Shown here: positions 37,681 through 49,990 of the stretch, piece after piece
Layout of the letters: each line of letters begins with the position of its first letter
Position numbering within the stretch: position 1 is the stretch's first letter
Assembly: GCF_012641435.1 (NCBI RefSeq)
Contig: NZ_JABAIJ010000001.1
Coordinates: 930,001-994,000, forward strand
Length of the DNA: 64,000 nt
Reading direction: 5' to 3'
Origin: Rhizobium sp. P38BS-XIX
Lineage (GTDB): Bacteria; Pseudomonadota; Alphaproteobacteria; Rhizobiales; Rhizobiaceae
Translations under genes and position numbers: made by a program
The notes under the pieces: generated by a model
Seen by the model: the letters and a program-made list of their open reading frames with translations, nothing else
Told to the model about the DNA's origin: nothing
The model's database searches: none

Positions 37681-38073
37681 TCAGCCCACGTCCAGCGGAT
37701 TGCCCTCATCCGCCCAGCCGGTGATGCCGCCGATCATCACCTTGACGCGCTTGCCAAGCGTGCCGAGACGCAGCGCCGCCTTGTCGGTGCCGTTGCAATG
37801 CGGCCCCGCGCAATAGACCACGAACAGCGTATCGTTCGGCCAATCCGCCATCTTGCGCGCGGTCATCTTGCCGTGCGGCAGGTTGATCGCGCCGGGAATA
37901 TGCTGTGCCTGAAACAGCGCCGGGCCACGAACATCGAGCAGAACGAAATCGACATTGCCTGAGGTCATCGACTGATAGACGTCTGAGCAATCCGTTTCGA
38001 AACCAAGCCTCTTTGCGTAATGCTCGGCGACAAGGCTTGGGTGCGCGGTGGGGATTTCACTAACGAGAGACAT
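37681..38073 (-). CDS. Rhodanese-like sulfurtransferase domain protein
   Basis: 130 residues, a single rhodanese domain: VDFVLLDVRGPALFQAQHIPGAINLPHGKM and the active-site loop VVYCAGPHCNGTDKAA with Cys, which binds persulfide. The end MIGGITGWADEGNPL is standard. AAGGAG lies seven bases before ATG 38073. It is divergent from the FtrA-type regulator, a pairing common in proteobacteria, which suggests FtrA controls it. Acts in the cytoplasm; donor and acceptor are unknown. Confidence 0.9.
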   Translation of the reverse strand: MSLVSEIPTAHPSLVAEHYAKRLGFETDCSDVYQSMTSGNVDFVLLDVRGPALFQAQHIPGAINLPHGKMTARKMADWPNDTLFVVYCAGPHCNGTDKAALRLGTLGKRVKVMIGGITGWADEGNPLDVG

Positions 38074-38159
38074 GGAACGCTCCTTCTTTGGTTCGGTGCA
38101 TTCATGCCTGAGCAATCCTGTGATTGAAATTGGCCGAAATGCCATATAGCGTCAATATC

Positions 38160-40897
<2,738 letters not shown>

Positions 40898-40910
40898 TCA
40901 GCGACCAGTC

Positions 40911-41438
40911 TTACTTGGTCGGAACGTCGCTGCCGCTTTGGGCAGGCGCAGGGGTCGTCGTCGCCGGCGCGGTCTGCTGACCGGTCGTGGTCGGAGCCTG
41001 CTGAGCAGGCGCAGTAGCAGCCGGCTGGTTCGTGGTGGCAGGTGGCGTTGCCTGCGACTGCGGAGCGACAGCGCCGCTGTTCGGAACGCCATTGCTGTCA
41101 GCCGGCTTCGGCTGGCTCGTTGCCGGCGCGGAACCATTTTGGCCGCCAAGCGAATCGAGAATGCCGTTGCCCTGGCCGGCTGTGCTCGGGATGCGGTTCA
41201 GAATGTCGGTCGGACGCGCCTCGAAGCGCGACAGCACGTTCATGCCGAGCGCTAGCGCGAAGAAGAGCGCGGCCAGGATGGCCGTGGTCCGCGTCAGCGC
41301 GTTGGCCGTACCGCGTGCGGACATGAAGCCCGATCCGCCGCCGATGCCAAGACCGCCGCCCTCAGAGCGCTGAATCAGCACCACGCCGATAAGCGCGACA
41401 ACAATCATGAGATAGATGACAAGCAGTACGGTTTGCAT
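40911..41438 (-). CDS. secG: Protein-export membrane protein SecG
   Basis: 175 residues: a first membrane helix at the N-terminus (about 2-19), the SecG signature VVLIQRSEGGGLGIGGGSGFM, a second helix (about 52-72), then a Pro-, Thr-, Gln- and Ala-rich tail of about 95 residues. The core is the accessory subunit of the SecYEG translocon. The long low-complexity C-terminal tail is normal in rhizobia and absent from E. coli SecG. It lies between tpiA and pyrG on the same strand. Confidence 0.95.
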   Translation of the reverse strand: MQTVLLVIYLMIVVALIGVVLIQRSEGGGLGIGGGSGFMSARGTANALTRTTAILAALFFALALGMNVLSRFEARPTDILNRIPSTAGQGNGILDSLGGQNGSAPATSQPKPADSNGVPNSGAVAPQSQATPPATTNQPAATAPAQQAPTTTGQQTAPATTTPAPAQSGSDVPTK

Positions 41439-41552
41439 AGGTCCAGTCCTGCCCGCATGCGGGCATCAAAAAGAAAAGCTCGCGGCTCTTTACATGAGGC
41501 TCTCGCCTATTCCAAGCCCCTTTGAGGCTGGAATTCCCGGCAAAAGGGTCCT

Positions 41553-42323
41553 TCAGGCGAACTGCCGTTCGAATGCGGCATAGATGGCAAGGAAATCGAC
41601 CGCTTTCAAGCTCTGGCCACCGACGAGAACGCCGTTGACATTCGGGATATCGAGAATGTCGCGTGCATTGGCGCCACTCACCGATCCGCCGTAGAGGATT
41701 CGCATATTCGCGCCCGCCTTGTCGAAACGCGCGACCAGTTCCGAGCGGATGAACTCATGGGCTTCCGCGATGTTTTCGCGTGTCGGAATTTGGCCGCTGC
41801 CGATCGCCCATACGGGTTCATAGGCGATCACGGTCGATTCCGCAGTCGATTCTTCCGGCACGGAGCTTGCCAGTTCGCGCTTCAGCACATCCAGCGTTTG
41901 GCCGCTATTGCGCTCATAGGCGGTTTCGCCGAGGCAAATAATGGCGGTCAGGCCGGCCTCGTGCGCGGCACTTGCCTTGGCGCGCACCAGCATATCGCTC
42001 TCCGCATGATTGCGCCGCCGCTCGGAATGTCCAACGATCACATGCGTGCCGAAGCAATCGGCAATCATCTCGGCCGAAATATCCCCGGTGTGCGGGCCGC
42101 TGACCTGTTGATGGCAATCCTGGGCGCCGATCGCCAGGGGACTGTCGTCGCAAAGCGCCGTTGCGACGTAGAGCAATGTGGCCGGGGGGCAAAGAAGCGT
42201 ATCGATCTTTTCGGATAATGGCGCCTTGACGCCATCGGCGATCGCCTTGATCTGGTCCAGGCTCGCGCGCGTGCCGTTCATCTTCCAGTTTCCGGCCAAA
42301 AGCGGCCGTACGGTCTTCGTCAT
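41553..42323 (-). CDS. tpiA: Triosephosphate isomerase
   Basis: A 256-residue TIM barrel converting dihydroxyacetone phosphate and glyceraldehyde 3-phosphate. LAGNWKMNG near residue 10 carries the catalytic Asn and Lys, VIVGHSERR the His, [13 protein letters not shown] the catalytic Glu, and YGGSV and GVLVGGQSL bind phosphate. GGGGGAG precedes the ATG. It leads tpiA-secG-pyrG. Confidence 0.97.
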   Translation of the reverse strand: MTKTVRPLLAGNWKMNGTRASLDQIKAIADGVKAPLSEKIDTLLCPPATLLYVATALCDDSPLAIGAQDCHQQVSGPHTGDISAEMIADCFGTHVIVGHSERRRNHAESDMLVRAKASAAHEAGLTAIICLGETAYERNSGQTLDVLKRELASSVPEESTAESTVIAYEPVWAIGSGQIPTRENIAEAHEFIRSELVARFDKAGANMRILYGGSVSGANARDILDIPNVNGVLVGGQSLKAVDFLAIYAAFERQFA

Positions 42324-42462
42324 TCCGATGCTCTCCCCCTTGTTCCACCTGTCGGACTAACAAAACTGTGGAGCAAAGGAAAGTTATCGAGAAGGGCCGA
42401 AACCGGTTCAAATCGTTTGAAAAATACTTATCTGGAAAATAAATTCGATCGAGGCGAAAAAT

Positions 42463-43359
42463 TCACGATGCCTGTGGATCGACGATCCAGTTCAGCACCT
42501 TGCGCCAGTCGGTCATACGCACCGGCGTGCCATGATTTCCGGTTTCAAAAAGCGTGAACCGCGTGGGGTAATGCGCCTTATAGAGTTTTTCGAACAGGGC
42601 TTGCTGGTCGGCCGCGGCATAGACCGGATCCTTGCTGCCATGGGTGAACCAAAGCGGCAGCTTGGCTTTGTAGAAAGCGCTCTTGGTGAAATCCGGATCC
42701 GTGACGCCGCTGAGGATCGCCATACCCTTGAGGCGCTTGACGCTTTCGATATCGCGGGTAATGCCCCAGCAGATGAAGCTGCCCATGGAGGCGCAGGTCA
42801 GGATGACGGGTTTGCCGCCCGACTGCTCGTAGGAATAACGGATAAGCGCAGCAATGTCGGCAACGCCGTTGCTGTCGAAGCTTTTGACGCTTGGGACATA
42901 GTAGGTGCCGCCATTCTTATAGGCGAGGTTTTTCAGCCGGTTGAAGTTGCCGCCAAACGTATAGTCGCTCGAGCCGAGCCGCCTGTCCCCGCCTCGTCCG
43001 TGAATGAAGATGACGGTAAAGGCCTGTTTGGACGCCGGGCCTATGCGCGTGACATCGACCTTGCGATCGGCTAGCTGCAGCGTCTCGTCTTCCTGTGCCT
43101 TCCAGCGAACGCCGGTATCGACATAGGCTGGCTTCACGCGCTTTTCCGGGATCTGGTCCCGGCCGTTAATGTCGCGCATTTCCTGATAATCGATCGTCTG
43201 AAACGCACCGTTGTCATGATTTTCGAGGATGGTCTGGTTCGAAAACAGATCGTCCTTGAACGGCTTCAGCATCTCCGCCGAAGCGCCGGGTGCTGTCAAA
43301 AGAAGCGGAATTGTCGAGATTGCGGCCAGAATGGATAAATGAGCTGTGGACATTCGCAT
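42463..43359 (-). CDS. Secreted alpha/beta hydrolase
   Basis: 298 residues with a signal peptide (about 1-28). The hydrolase fold is supported by FTVIFIHGRGGDRR (oxyanion region), LTCASMGSFICWG, where Ser in ASMGS stands in a G/A-x-S-x-G nucleophile elbow, FTHGSKDPV (acid) and ETGNHGTPV (His). It should act in the periplasm or outside on an ester or similar substrate. GAGGAAG precedes ATG 43359. It is isolated; an in-frame second ATG two codons later is possible. Confidence 0.82.
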   Translation of the reverse strand: MRMSTAHLSILAAISTIPLLLTAPGASAEMLKPFKDDLFSNQTILENHDNGAFQTIDYQEMRDINGRDQIPEKRVKPAYVDTGVRWKAQEDETLQLADRKVDVTRIGPASKQAFTVIFIHGRGGDRRLGSSDYTFGGNFNRLKNLAYKNGGTYYVPSVKSFDSNGVADIAALIRYSYEQSGGKPVILTCASMGSFICWGITRDIESVKRLKGMAILSGVTDPDFTKSAFYKAKLPLWFTHGSKDPVYAAADQQALFEKLYKAHYPTRFTLFETGNHGTPVRMTDWRKVLNWIVDPQAS

Positions 43360-43566
43360 GCGGATACTTCCTCAAATCGGCCATCGGGGTTGCCATTCGT
43401 CACCCGGCAACGCAAATCTCTATATTAAATTGGCCCTCATGGGGCGCCATCGCTCTTGTGCGCCGTTTCTGGCAAAATCGCGGTGATTCGCGAATAGCGG
43501 CCATAAATGCGATAATAAAAGGGGTCTGGCCCCACCAGAACAAAAATCTGAGCAGTTTGAAATTCT

Positions 43567-45630
43567 ATGGACAACAGCAACGATCTCTTCTCCGGACTAC
43601 CTCGCCCCGCGAAGCCTGAGGCAACGGAAAAACCTGCGGTGAAGGCGGAAAAACCTGCGGCGGCCCCTGCCGCCCGCGCTGCTCCGGCGACATCCTCTGC
43701 CGAGGAATATGGCGCGAGCTCCATCCGTGTTCTCGAGGGGCTTGAGCCGGTGCGCATGCGCCCTGGCATGTATATCGGCGGCACCGACGAGAAGGCGCTG
43801 CACCACCTCTTCGCCGAAGTCATCGACAACGCGATGGACGAGGCCGTCGCCGGTCACGCCAATTTCATCGAAGTCTACCTCGACAAGGAAGGCTACCTGA
43901 CCGTCACCGACAACGGTCGCGGCATTCCGGTGGAAAATCACCCGCAGGTACCCGGCAAGTCGACGCTCGAAGTGATCATGACCAAGCTGCACGCCGGCGG
44001 CAAATTCGACGGCAAGGCCTATGAGACCTCCGGTGGTCTGCACGGCGTCGGCGTGTCCGTCGTCAACGCGCTGTCGGACGATCTGGAAGTCGAGGTTGCG
44101 CGTAACCGCAAGCTCTATCGCCAGCGCTTTTCGCGCGGTCTGCCGGTCGGCGGGCTGGAAGAGCTGGGTGACGTCCATAACCGTCGCGGCACACGCGTCC
44201 GCTTCCATCCCGACCCGCAGATCTTCGGCGATCACGCCCGTTTCGATGCGGCGCGCGTCTTCCGCATGGCCCGCTCCAAGGCCTATCTGTTCGGCGGCGT
44301 AGAGATTCGCTGGACTTGCGATCCGGAACTCGCGCCGGAAGGCGCTGACGTTCCCGAAAAGGCAGTCTTCCACTTCCCCGGCGGCCTGAAGGATTATCTG
44401 AAGGCCACGATGGGCAACGAGTTTACCGTTACCCGCGAGATCTTTGCTGGAAAATCGGAAAAGGAAAGCGGCCACGGTTCGCTTGAATGGGCAATTACCT
44501 GGTATGGCGGCGACCCGCAGGTTCACTCCTATTGCAACACCATTCCGACGCCCGAAGGCGGCACCCACGAGGCCGGTCTACGCATAGCCCTTACGAAGGG
44601 CCTGAAGAACTATGCCGAGCTGACGCAAAACAAGCGCGCTGCCAACGTCACCACCGACGACGTGATGATTTCGGGCGTTGGCATGTTGTCGATCTTCATC
44701 CGCGAACCGGAGTTCGTCGGTCAGACGAAGGACAAGCTTGCAACGGTCGAGGCTCAACGCCTCGTCGAAAATGCACTGCGCGATCCCTTCGACCATTATC
44801 TGACCGACAATCCGGCCGAAGCTGAAAAGCTGCTGGAATGGGTGATCGAGCGCTCCGATGAGCGCATGCGCCGCCGCAAGGAAAAGGAAGTCAATCGCAA
44901 GACCGCCGTGCGCAAGCTGCGCCTGCCGGGCAAGCTGGCCGATTGTTCGCAGAATACATCTGAAGGCGCCGAACTGTTTCTGGTCGAAGGTGATTCGGCA
45001 GGTGGCTCAGCCAAGCAGGCGCGCAATCGCACCAATCAGGCGATCCTGCCGCTGCGCGGCAAGATCCTCAACGTCGCAAGCGCCGGCCGCGAAAAACTTT
45101 CAGCCAACCAGCAGATCACCGATCTGGTGCAGGCACTTGGATGCGGCACCCGCACGAAATATCGCGAGGAAGATCTCCGTTATCAGCGCATCGTCGTCAT
45201 GACCGATGCCGACGTCGACGGTGCGCACATCGCCTCGCTGCTGATCACCTTCTTCTATCAGGAAATGCCGGAGCTGATCCGTGGCGGCCACCTTTTCCTG
45301 GCGGTACCGCCGCTCTACAAGATCACCCAGGGCTCGAAATCCATCTATGCGCGAGACGACGCTCATCGTCTCGAATTGATGGAGAGCGAGTTTAAGGGCA
45401 AAGGCAAGGTCGAAATCAGCCGCTTCAAAGGCTTGGGCGAAATGTTGCCGGCGCAGCTCAAGGAAACCACGATGGATCCGTCCAAACGCACCCTGCTGCG
45501 CGTCGAGATCGATGAAGTGGATTTCGAGGGAACGCGAGATGCGGTCGACAACCTGATGGGCACCAAGGCCGACGCCCGTTTCCGCTTCATTCAGGAGCGC
45601 GCCGCCTTCGCCGAAGCTCTGGATATTTGA
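43567..45630 (+). CDS. parE: DNA topoisomerase IV subunit B
   Basis: A 687-residue type IIA topoisomerase ATPase subunit. The GHKL ATPase has EVIDNAMDEAVAGHA and GGLHGVGVSVVNALS, a transducer domain follows, then TOPRIM EGDSAGGSAKQARNR and MTDADVDGAHI with the metal acids. It lacks the 170-residue insert of E. coli GyrB, and the length fits ParE. With ParC (not here) it decatenates daughter chromosomes. The first 45 residues are a Lys-, Pro- and Ala-rich extension before the ASSIRVLEGLEPVRMRPGMYIG core. Confidence 0.96.
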   Translation: MDNSNDLFSGLPRPAKPEATEKPAVKAEKPAAAPAARAAPATSSAEEYGASSIRVLEGLEPVRMRPGMYIGGTDEKALHHLFAEVIDNAMDEAVAGHANFIEVYLDKEGYLTVTDNGRGIPVENHPQVPGKSTLEVIMTKLHAGGKFDGKAYETSGGLHGVGVSVVNALSDDLEVEVARNRKLYRQRFSRGLPVGGLEELGDVHNRRGTRVRFHPDPQIFGDHARFDAARVFRMARSKAYLFGGVEIRWTCDPELAPEGADVPEKAVFHFPGGLKDYLKATMGNEFTVTREIFAGKSEKESGHGSLEWAITWYGGDPQVHSYCNTIPTPEGGTHEAGLRIALTKGLKNYAELTQNKRAANVTTDDVMISGVGMLSIFIREPEFVGQTKDKLATVEAQRLVENALRDPFDHYLTDNPAEAEKLLEWVIERSDERMRRRKEKEVNRKTAVRKLRLPGKLADCSQNTSEGAELFLVEGDSAGGSAKQARNRTNQAILPLRGKILNVASAGREKLSANQQITDLVQALGCGTRTKYREEDLRYQRIVVMTDADVDGAHIASLLITFFYQEMPELIRGGHLFLAVPPLYKITQGSKSIYARDDAHRLELMESEFKGKGKVEISRFKGLGEMLPAQLKETTMDPSKRTLLRVEIDEVDFEGTRDAVDNLMGTKADARFRFIQERAAFAEALDI

Positions 45631-45728
45631 TCAACGGACAACCGCTGATTGCTGCAGCCGAGAGGCCTCGCGATATTTTACTGGATTGTCCGATAGCCGT
45701 TGCGAAAGCGTCATGGATGAATGTGTAG

Positions 45729-45756
45729 ATGGCGGCAAGATGCCGCCATTTCACTG
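45729..45756 (+). terminator. Terminator hairpin after parE
   Basis: ATGGCGGCA, a three-base loop and TGCCGCCAT form a nine-pair stem followed by TTTCACTGTT. It lies about 100 bases after the parE stop and just before the next gene, which argues against a start for that gene upstream of the hairpin. Confidence 0.65.
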
Positions 45757-45776
45757 TTCAGGTTGACGATTTCACC

Positions 45777-46907
45777 ATGTTGAAGCTATTTCTGACGACT
45801 GCCGCAATTATCCTTTTCAGTCATTCCGCCTATGCGCTTGATATCGGAACAGCGGTTGGCGTGCCCTGCCCCTTTGGCGACTGCAAGGCCGGCATCAGCC
45901 TTTCCTATCTCGGAACCTACGAGATCCCCACAGGCTTCATGGAAAACGATGTGGAAGTCGGCGGCCTTTCCGGCATCGATTTCGACCCGTCGACCGGCCG
46001 CTATATCGCCATCAGTGATGACCGCTCCGAAAAAGCGCCGGCCCGCTTCTACGATCTCGACATCGATGTCGATGCCAGCGGCTTGAAGGGCGTTAAGGTA
46101 GTCGATCATGTTACGTTGAAGGATAAGGACGGACAGCCCTTTGCGGCCAAGAGGGTCGATGGCGAATCCATTCGGCTGGGCAAGGACGGAATCTATTGGA
46201 CCAGCGAAGGCGACGGCAAGGCACTCCTGCCGCCCTTCGTGCGCGTGGCCAATCGTGACGGCAGCTTCGTTCGCGAGTTCTCCCTACCCGAGGGCTTTGC
46301 GCCGACCGCAGACAAGAGCACAGGTATCCGGGACAACCTCGCCTTCGAAGGCATTTCTCTCCTCCCCGGCGGCGATGTTGTCGTCGGGACGGAATCGGCG
46401 CTTTATCAGGATGGGCCGATCACGACGCTGACTGGCGGGGCGCTTGCGCGCCTCATACGCTACGACGCCGCGACCGGAAATCAGAAGGCGCAATACGTCT
46501 ATCCCATCTCGCCTATACCGCAGGCGCCTTCGACGGCAACGGGTTGGAACGACTTCGGATTGTCCGAGATCATGGCGCTGGACAATCGCCATCTGCTGTC
46601 GATCGAGCGCGGCTATGCGCAGGGCGTCGGCAACGCTGTTGTCATCAACATGTTCGATCTCGATGGCGCCACGGATGTTTCGAGCATTCCTTCGCTCGCA
46701 AAGACCGATCAGCGGATCGTGCCGGTGCGCAAGACGCAAATTCTGGATCTGCGTGCATTGGGGCTCAATCCCGACAACATTGAAGGTATTACCCTTGGCA
46801 AGGCGAAGGACGGTACGGAGGTATTGATCCTCGTTGCGGACAACAACTTCAATCCAATGCAAAAGACTCAGTTTTTTGCATTCAAAGTGATCCGCCGTCC
46901 CTCCTGA
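45777..46907 (+). CDS. Secreted esterase-like (phytase-like) beta-propeller protein
   Basis: 376 residues with a signal peptide (about 1-20, cut after AYA). The body is the esterase-like activity of phytase family: VGGLSGIDFDPSTGRYIAISDDRS near the N-terminus, then VDGESIRLGKDGIYWTSEGDG, NLAFEGISLLPGG and NIEGITLG. It is probably a periplasmic calcium-binding beta-propeller hydrolysing phosphate or other esters. I chose ATG 45777 because the open frame further upstream crosses the parE terminator. Confidence 0.88.
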   Translation: MLKLFLTTAAIILFSHSAYALDIGTAVGVPCPFGDCKAGISLSYLGTYEIPTGFMENDVEVGGLSGIDFDPSTGRYIAISDDRSEKAPARFYDLDIDVDASGLKGVKVVDHVTLKDKDGQPFAAKRVDGESIRLGKDGIYWTSEGDGKALLPPFVRVANRDGSFVREFSLPEGFAPTADKSTGIRDNLAFEGISLLPGGDVVVGTESALYQDGPITTLTGGALARLIRYDAATGNQKAQYVYPISPIPQAPSTATGWNDFGLSEIMALDNRHLLSIERGYAQGVGNAVVINMFDLDGATDVSSIPSLAKTDQRIVPVRKTQILDLRALGLNPDNIEGITLGKAKDGTEVLILVADNNFNPMQKTQFFAFKVIRRPS

Positions 46908-47046
46908 TATCTGCGTCCCGTCCATAAATCGGTCGTGTTATTGTCACGGCATCGGAATAAAGAGGCTTTCAGGGCGTTGCTCTTGAAAGAGCCTAGATCA
47001 TACCCCATAACCGGGTAGTCTAATAAATAGGGGCGAAGTAAGTCGG

Positions 47047-48225
47047 GTGGGTGTATTTGAACGTCAAAAGCCAAAGGAGCATCGGTGGCTGGGGCCGAGC
47101 GCGCATGCACGCCTGCCGCTGATTCCTTCCATCTCCGCCGCCCGTTGGCTGCTGCTTCTGATTGCCATTGCCGGTATCTATTTCTTCTACGGTTTCCTTG
47201 TCCCGGTTCTCGCTGCAGCCGTCATCGGCTTCGCGACCTGGCCGCTTTATGGCGAACTCCTACGCCGAACCGGCGGAAATACGACGCTTGCCGCCACGAT
47301 CGCGCTGATCTTCATTGTGACTTTTCTCGTGTTGCCGATTGTCTTGTCGGCGATCTATATGGCTGGAGAAGTGCGCGAATGGTTCACTTGGGCCATCCAT
47401 GTCAACCGTGAGGGCGCACCTCCGCCGCAATGGATTCTGGCGCTGCCTCTGATCGGTTCCTGGCTCGGCGACCAGTGGACGCAATATGTCGGCAGCCCGG
47501 GTTCTCTCGGAGAAATGGCGCAACTCGTCAGCGGCGCGCATATCGGTAATATCTACAGAGCCGTGCTCGCGGCCGGCGGCAGCGCGTTTCATGTCGTCTT
47601 GACACTGCTCTTCATGCTGATCGCCCTGTTCTTCATCTATCGCGATGGCTCAACCTTCGTTCGTCAGGTCGATCTTCTCGGCGAGCGCATTCTTCCAAAT
47701 CGCTGGGAGCGCATCTCCCGCGTGGTTCCGGCCACCATCAGCTCGACTGTCATGGGCATGACCTTGATCGCCATCGGCGAAGGCATCGTGCTTGGCGTCG
47801 CCTATTGGATTGCCGGCGCTCCATCGGCTATCACGCTCGGCGTTCTCACGGGTGTCATGGCGCTTGTTCCGGGCGGCGCACCGCTATCCATGACGCTCGT
47901 CTCGATCTATCTCGTCGCAAGCGGCGCTCTCTGGGCTGGCGTTGCCTTGTTCCTCTGGGGAACGATCGAACTCTTCATCGTCGACAAGACGCTTCGCCCC
48001 AAATTGGTGGGCGGCCCAATCAAGCTCCCCTTCCTGCCGACCTTCTTCGGCCTGGTTGGCGGGGTGAAGACGATGGGCTTTCTCGGTCTCTTCATCGGTC
48101 CTGTATTGATGGCGATCATCGTCGCTATCTGGCGCGAATGGATTCGCGAAGCGGAGTTGACCGAAGAGCAGCATTCTCAGGAGCCGGAGTTGCAGCTGCG
48201 CGTGCGGGATGGCTCCGAGCGCTGA
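47047..48225 (+). CDS. AI-2E/PerM-family membrane transporter
   Basis: 392 residues with about eight membrane segments. The family pattern of paired N-terminal helices (WLLLLIAIAGIYFFYGFLVPVLAAAVIGFATWPLY), a long periplasmic part and C-terminal GVLTGVMALVPGGAPLSM is clear. These proteins export small molecules or protons; the AI-2 role is known only for a few. The start is probably GTG 47047 because no ATG precedes the conserved part, with a weak ribosome site. It is convergent with a GNAT gene seven bases away. Confidence 0.87.
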   Translation: MGVFERQKPKEHRWLGPSAHARLPLIPSISAARWLLLLIAIAGIYFFYGFLVPVLAAAVIGFATWPLYGELLRRTGGNTTLAATIALIFIVTFLVLPIVLSAIYMAGEVREWFTWAIHVNREGAPPPQWILALPLIGSWLGDQWTQYVGSPGSLGEMAQLVSGAHIGNIYRAVLAAGGSAFHVVLTLLFMLIALFFIYRDGSTFVRQVDLLGERILPNRWERISRVVPATISSTVMGMTLIAIGEGIVLGVAYWIAGAPSAITLGVLTGVMALVPGGAPLSMTLVSIYLVASGALWAGVALFLWGTIELFIVDKTLRPKLVGGPIKLPFLPTFFGLVGGVKTMGFLGLFIGPVLMAIIVAIWREWIREAELTEEQHSQEPELQLRVRDGSER

Positions 48226-48232
48226 TTCGCCG

Positions 48233-48697
48233 TCAGTCTTGTGTCAGTGTCTTTTCCATGAACAGGCTAAGCGGATCCGGAGCGTAGCTGCCGAAGGCCG
48301 AAATCTCCACATAGCCGAACCGCTTGTAGAGATTGATTGCTTCCGGCTGGTATATGCCCGTCTCGAGACGTATCGCCGATATACGGCGTTCACGGGCGGC
48401 AGCCTCGATGGTCTCCATCAGCTTGCGTGCGACGCTACGCCCTCTCGCGGCGGGGTCGACGAACATGCGCTTGATCTCGGCCGTACCGTCGCCGCCGTCC
48501 ACGAGCGCGCAGCATCCGACGATATCCGGGCCGATCCGCGCAACCCACAACGTTACATCTGGCTGCTCCAGGGACTGAAGGTCAAGAATGTGATTGCTCT
48601 CGGCCGGATAGAGCGATTCGGCATAGGCACTCGACATGTCGAGCAAGCGGATAACGCCATCCTGGTGCGGCGATTCAATCGAAATGATCAGAGACAT
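48233..48697 (-). CDS. GNAT-family N-acetyltransferase
   Basis: 154 residues: IKRMFVDPAARGRSVARKLMETIE is the acetyl-CoA motif (R-G-x-x-x-A/K), and AINLYKRFGYVEI is the C-terminal GNAT motif. The start MSLIISIESPHQDGVIRLL and the mid-section DGGDGTAEIKRM resemble the PA4866/YjgM-like group. Substrate is unknown. It lies 33 bases after the DUF2336 gene on the same strand. Confidence 0.88.
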   Translation of the reverse strand: MSLIISIESPHQDGVIRLLDMSSAYAESLYPAESNHILDLQSLEQPDVTLWVARIGPDIVGCCALVDGGDGTAEIKRMFVDPAARGRSVARKLMETIEAAARERRISAIRLETGIYQPEAINLYKRFGYVEISAFGSYAPDPLSLFMEKTLTQD

Positions 48698-48730
48698 TGC
48701 AAACCTAGATAATACACTCCACGCTTTGCA

Positions 48731-49867
48731 TCACGCCGCGGCTAGAGTTGCAAGTGCGGCAAAGCTGCGCGCAGCCTGTCGTCGCTCGACGTTTGCAAGC
48801 TTCTCGACCATATCAAGCAGCTGTGTCGCTGCAGCCGGCTGCTCCGCGAGACGGAACTTGCGCATCAGGCGGGACGATACATTTTCAAGCAATGCTTCGC
48901 CGTTGGCGCGCGATGCCTCGCGCCAGATCAGCGTCGCTTCCACGAATACCGTGCTGATGTCTCTGGAAAGGCCGGCACTTTCGTAAAGTGCCCGTATCGC
49001 GTAGATGCGACCACGCGAAATGATCGAGCGCACGCGCCGCTCGTCGCGACCGCAGAGGTTGGTGATGGCGCAGGCGAAGAAGTCGACCTTTCCCGAGCAT
49101 AACGCATGCATGAGGAAGGCCGGCGTCAACCAGCCGCACTGCCTCAGATGCTCGACGAGATCCGGCAGCTGCTCATGCTGGGCGGAGCCGGCAATATGGA
49201 CGGTTGCCGATTCGGTCGCTTCGCGAGTGACCTGCTGCAACCGGCCTGCGCCGATCAGCGTCTGGATAAGACCAGATTCCGAAAACGCATCGCTGACCTT
49301 GCACATCAACAGATGTCTGACTTCGGATGACAATGTATCGCGGCTGAGGAGCAGTCCGCGGATATCAGCACAATCGCCGAGGCGCTCGGCAATGCGCTTC
49401 ACCGACGCCTGCGACAGCAATGCGCCGTCATTTTCAAGAAGGCACTGGATTTCGGTTTCGCCGCCGATCTCGGTCAATGCCGCGCAAACCATACGCGGCA
49501 CATGCCCACGCGAGGCGATCAGAACTCGCGTGACATCGCTGCCACGAAGCACGAGATCGACGAGATCGGCGTCGGTAAATATCGGCGAAAACAGGATGAT
49601 CTGCCCGGCGATTTCGGGCTGATCCTCGGCGAGCGTCAAGACAACATTGCGCGGCGCACGGGGCGAATGCGCCACAGCTTCGGCAAGCGAGAGCCGTACG
49701 CGCGGTGAGGGATCATCGAGCAGATACGTCATTGCCATTTCTGCCGCTGCGCGCTCTTCGCTGGGCATTTCCGATTGCAGATAGGCACGACCGAGAGCGT
49801 TGGCCGCTCTTGCTCTGTTTTCTGCCTTGGCGGTCTCGGCCCAGCGAAGAAATGCTTCTATGATCAC
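48731..49867 (-). CDS. DUF2336 alpha-helical repeat protein
   Basis: A 378-residue, almost all-helical protein with HEAT-like repeats, e.g. DDPSPRVRLSLAEAVAHSPRAPRNVVLTLAEDQPEIAGQIILFSPIFTDADLVDLV, the hallmark of DUF2336. The family is common in alphaproteobacteria and is often associated with two-component signalling; function is not settled. The start is GTG at 49867. There is no signal peptide or membrane segment. Its GNAT neighbour may be co-transcribed. Confidence 0.85.
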   Translation of the reverse strand: MIIEAFLRWAETAKAENRARAANALGRAYLQSEMPSEERAAAEMAMTYLLDDPSPRVRLSLAEAVAHSPRAPRNVVLTLAEDQPEIAGQIILFSPIFTDADLVDLVLRGSDVTRVLIASRGHVPRMVCAALTEIGGETEIQCLLENDGALLSQASVKRIAERLGDCADIRGLLLSRDTLSSEVRHLLMCKVSDAFSESGLIQTLIGAGRLQQVTREATESATVHIAGSAQHEQLPDLVEHLRQCGWLTPAFLMHALCSGKVDFFACAITNLCGRDERRVRSIISRGRIYAIRALYESAGLSRDISTVFVEATLIWREASRANGEALLENVSSRLMRKFRLAEQPAAATQLLDMVEKLANVERRQAARSFAALATLAAA

Positions 49868-49990
49868 GTAACGCCCCGATATCGGCGAAGCTACCCTCGC
49901 CTCGCAAACTCATGAGGCAAACCTTACCGGGCAAAGGTTTACGGGCCGTTTACCTTGTTAATTAACCACTAAAAAACCATGCGGGGCGCT

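Noticed and set aside
41451..41464. Perfect 14-base palindrome GCCCGCATGCGGGC between tpiA and secG as a terminator
   Set aside because: No T run follows on either strand and there is no loop; noted only as a palindrome.
43597..44568. A 323-codon minus-strand frame
   Set aside because: Antisense to parE; shadow composition.
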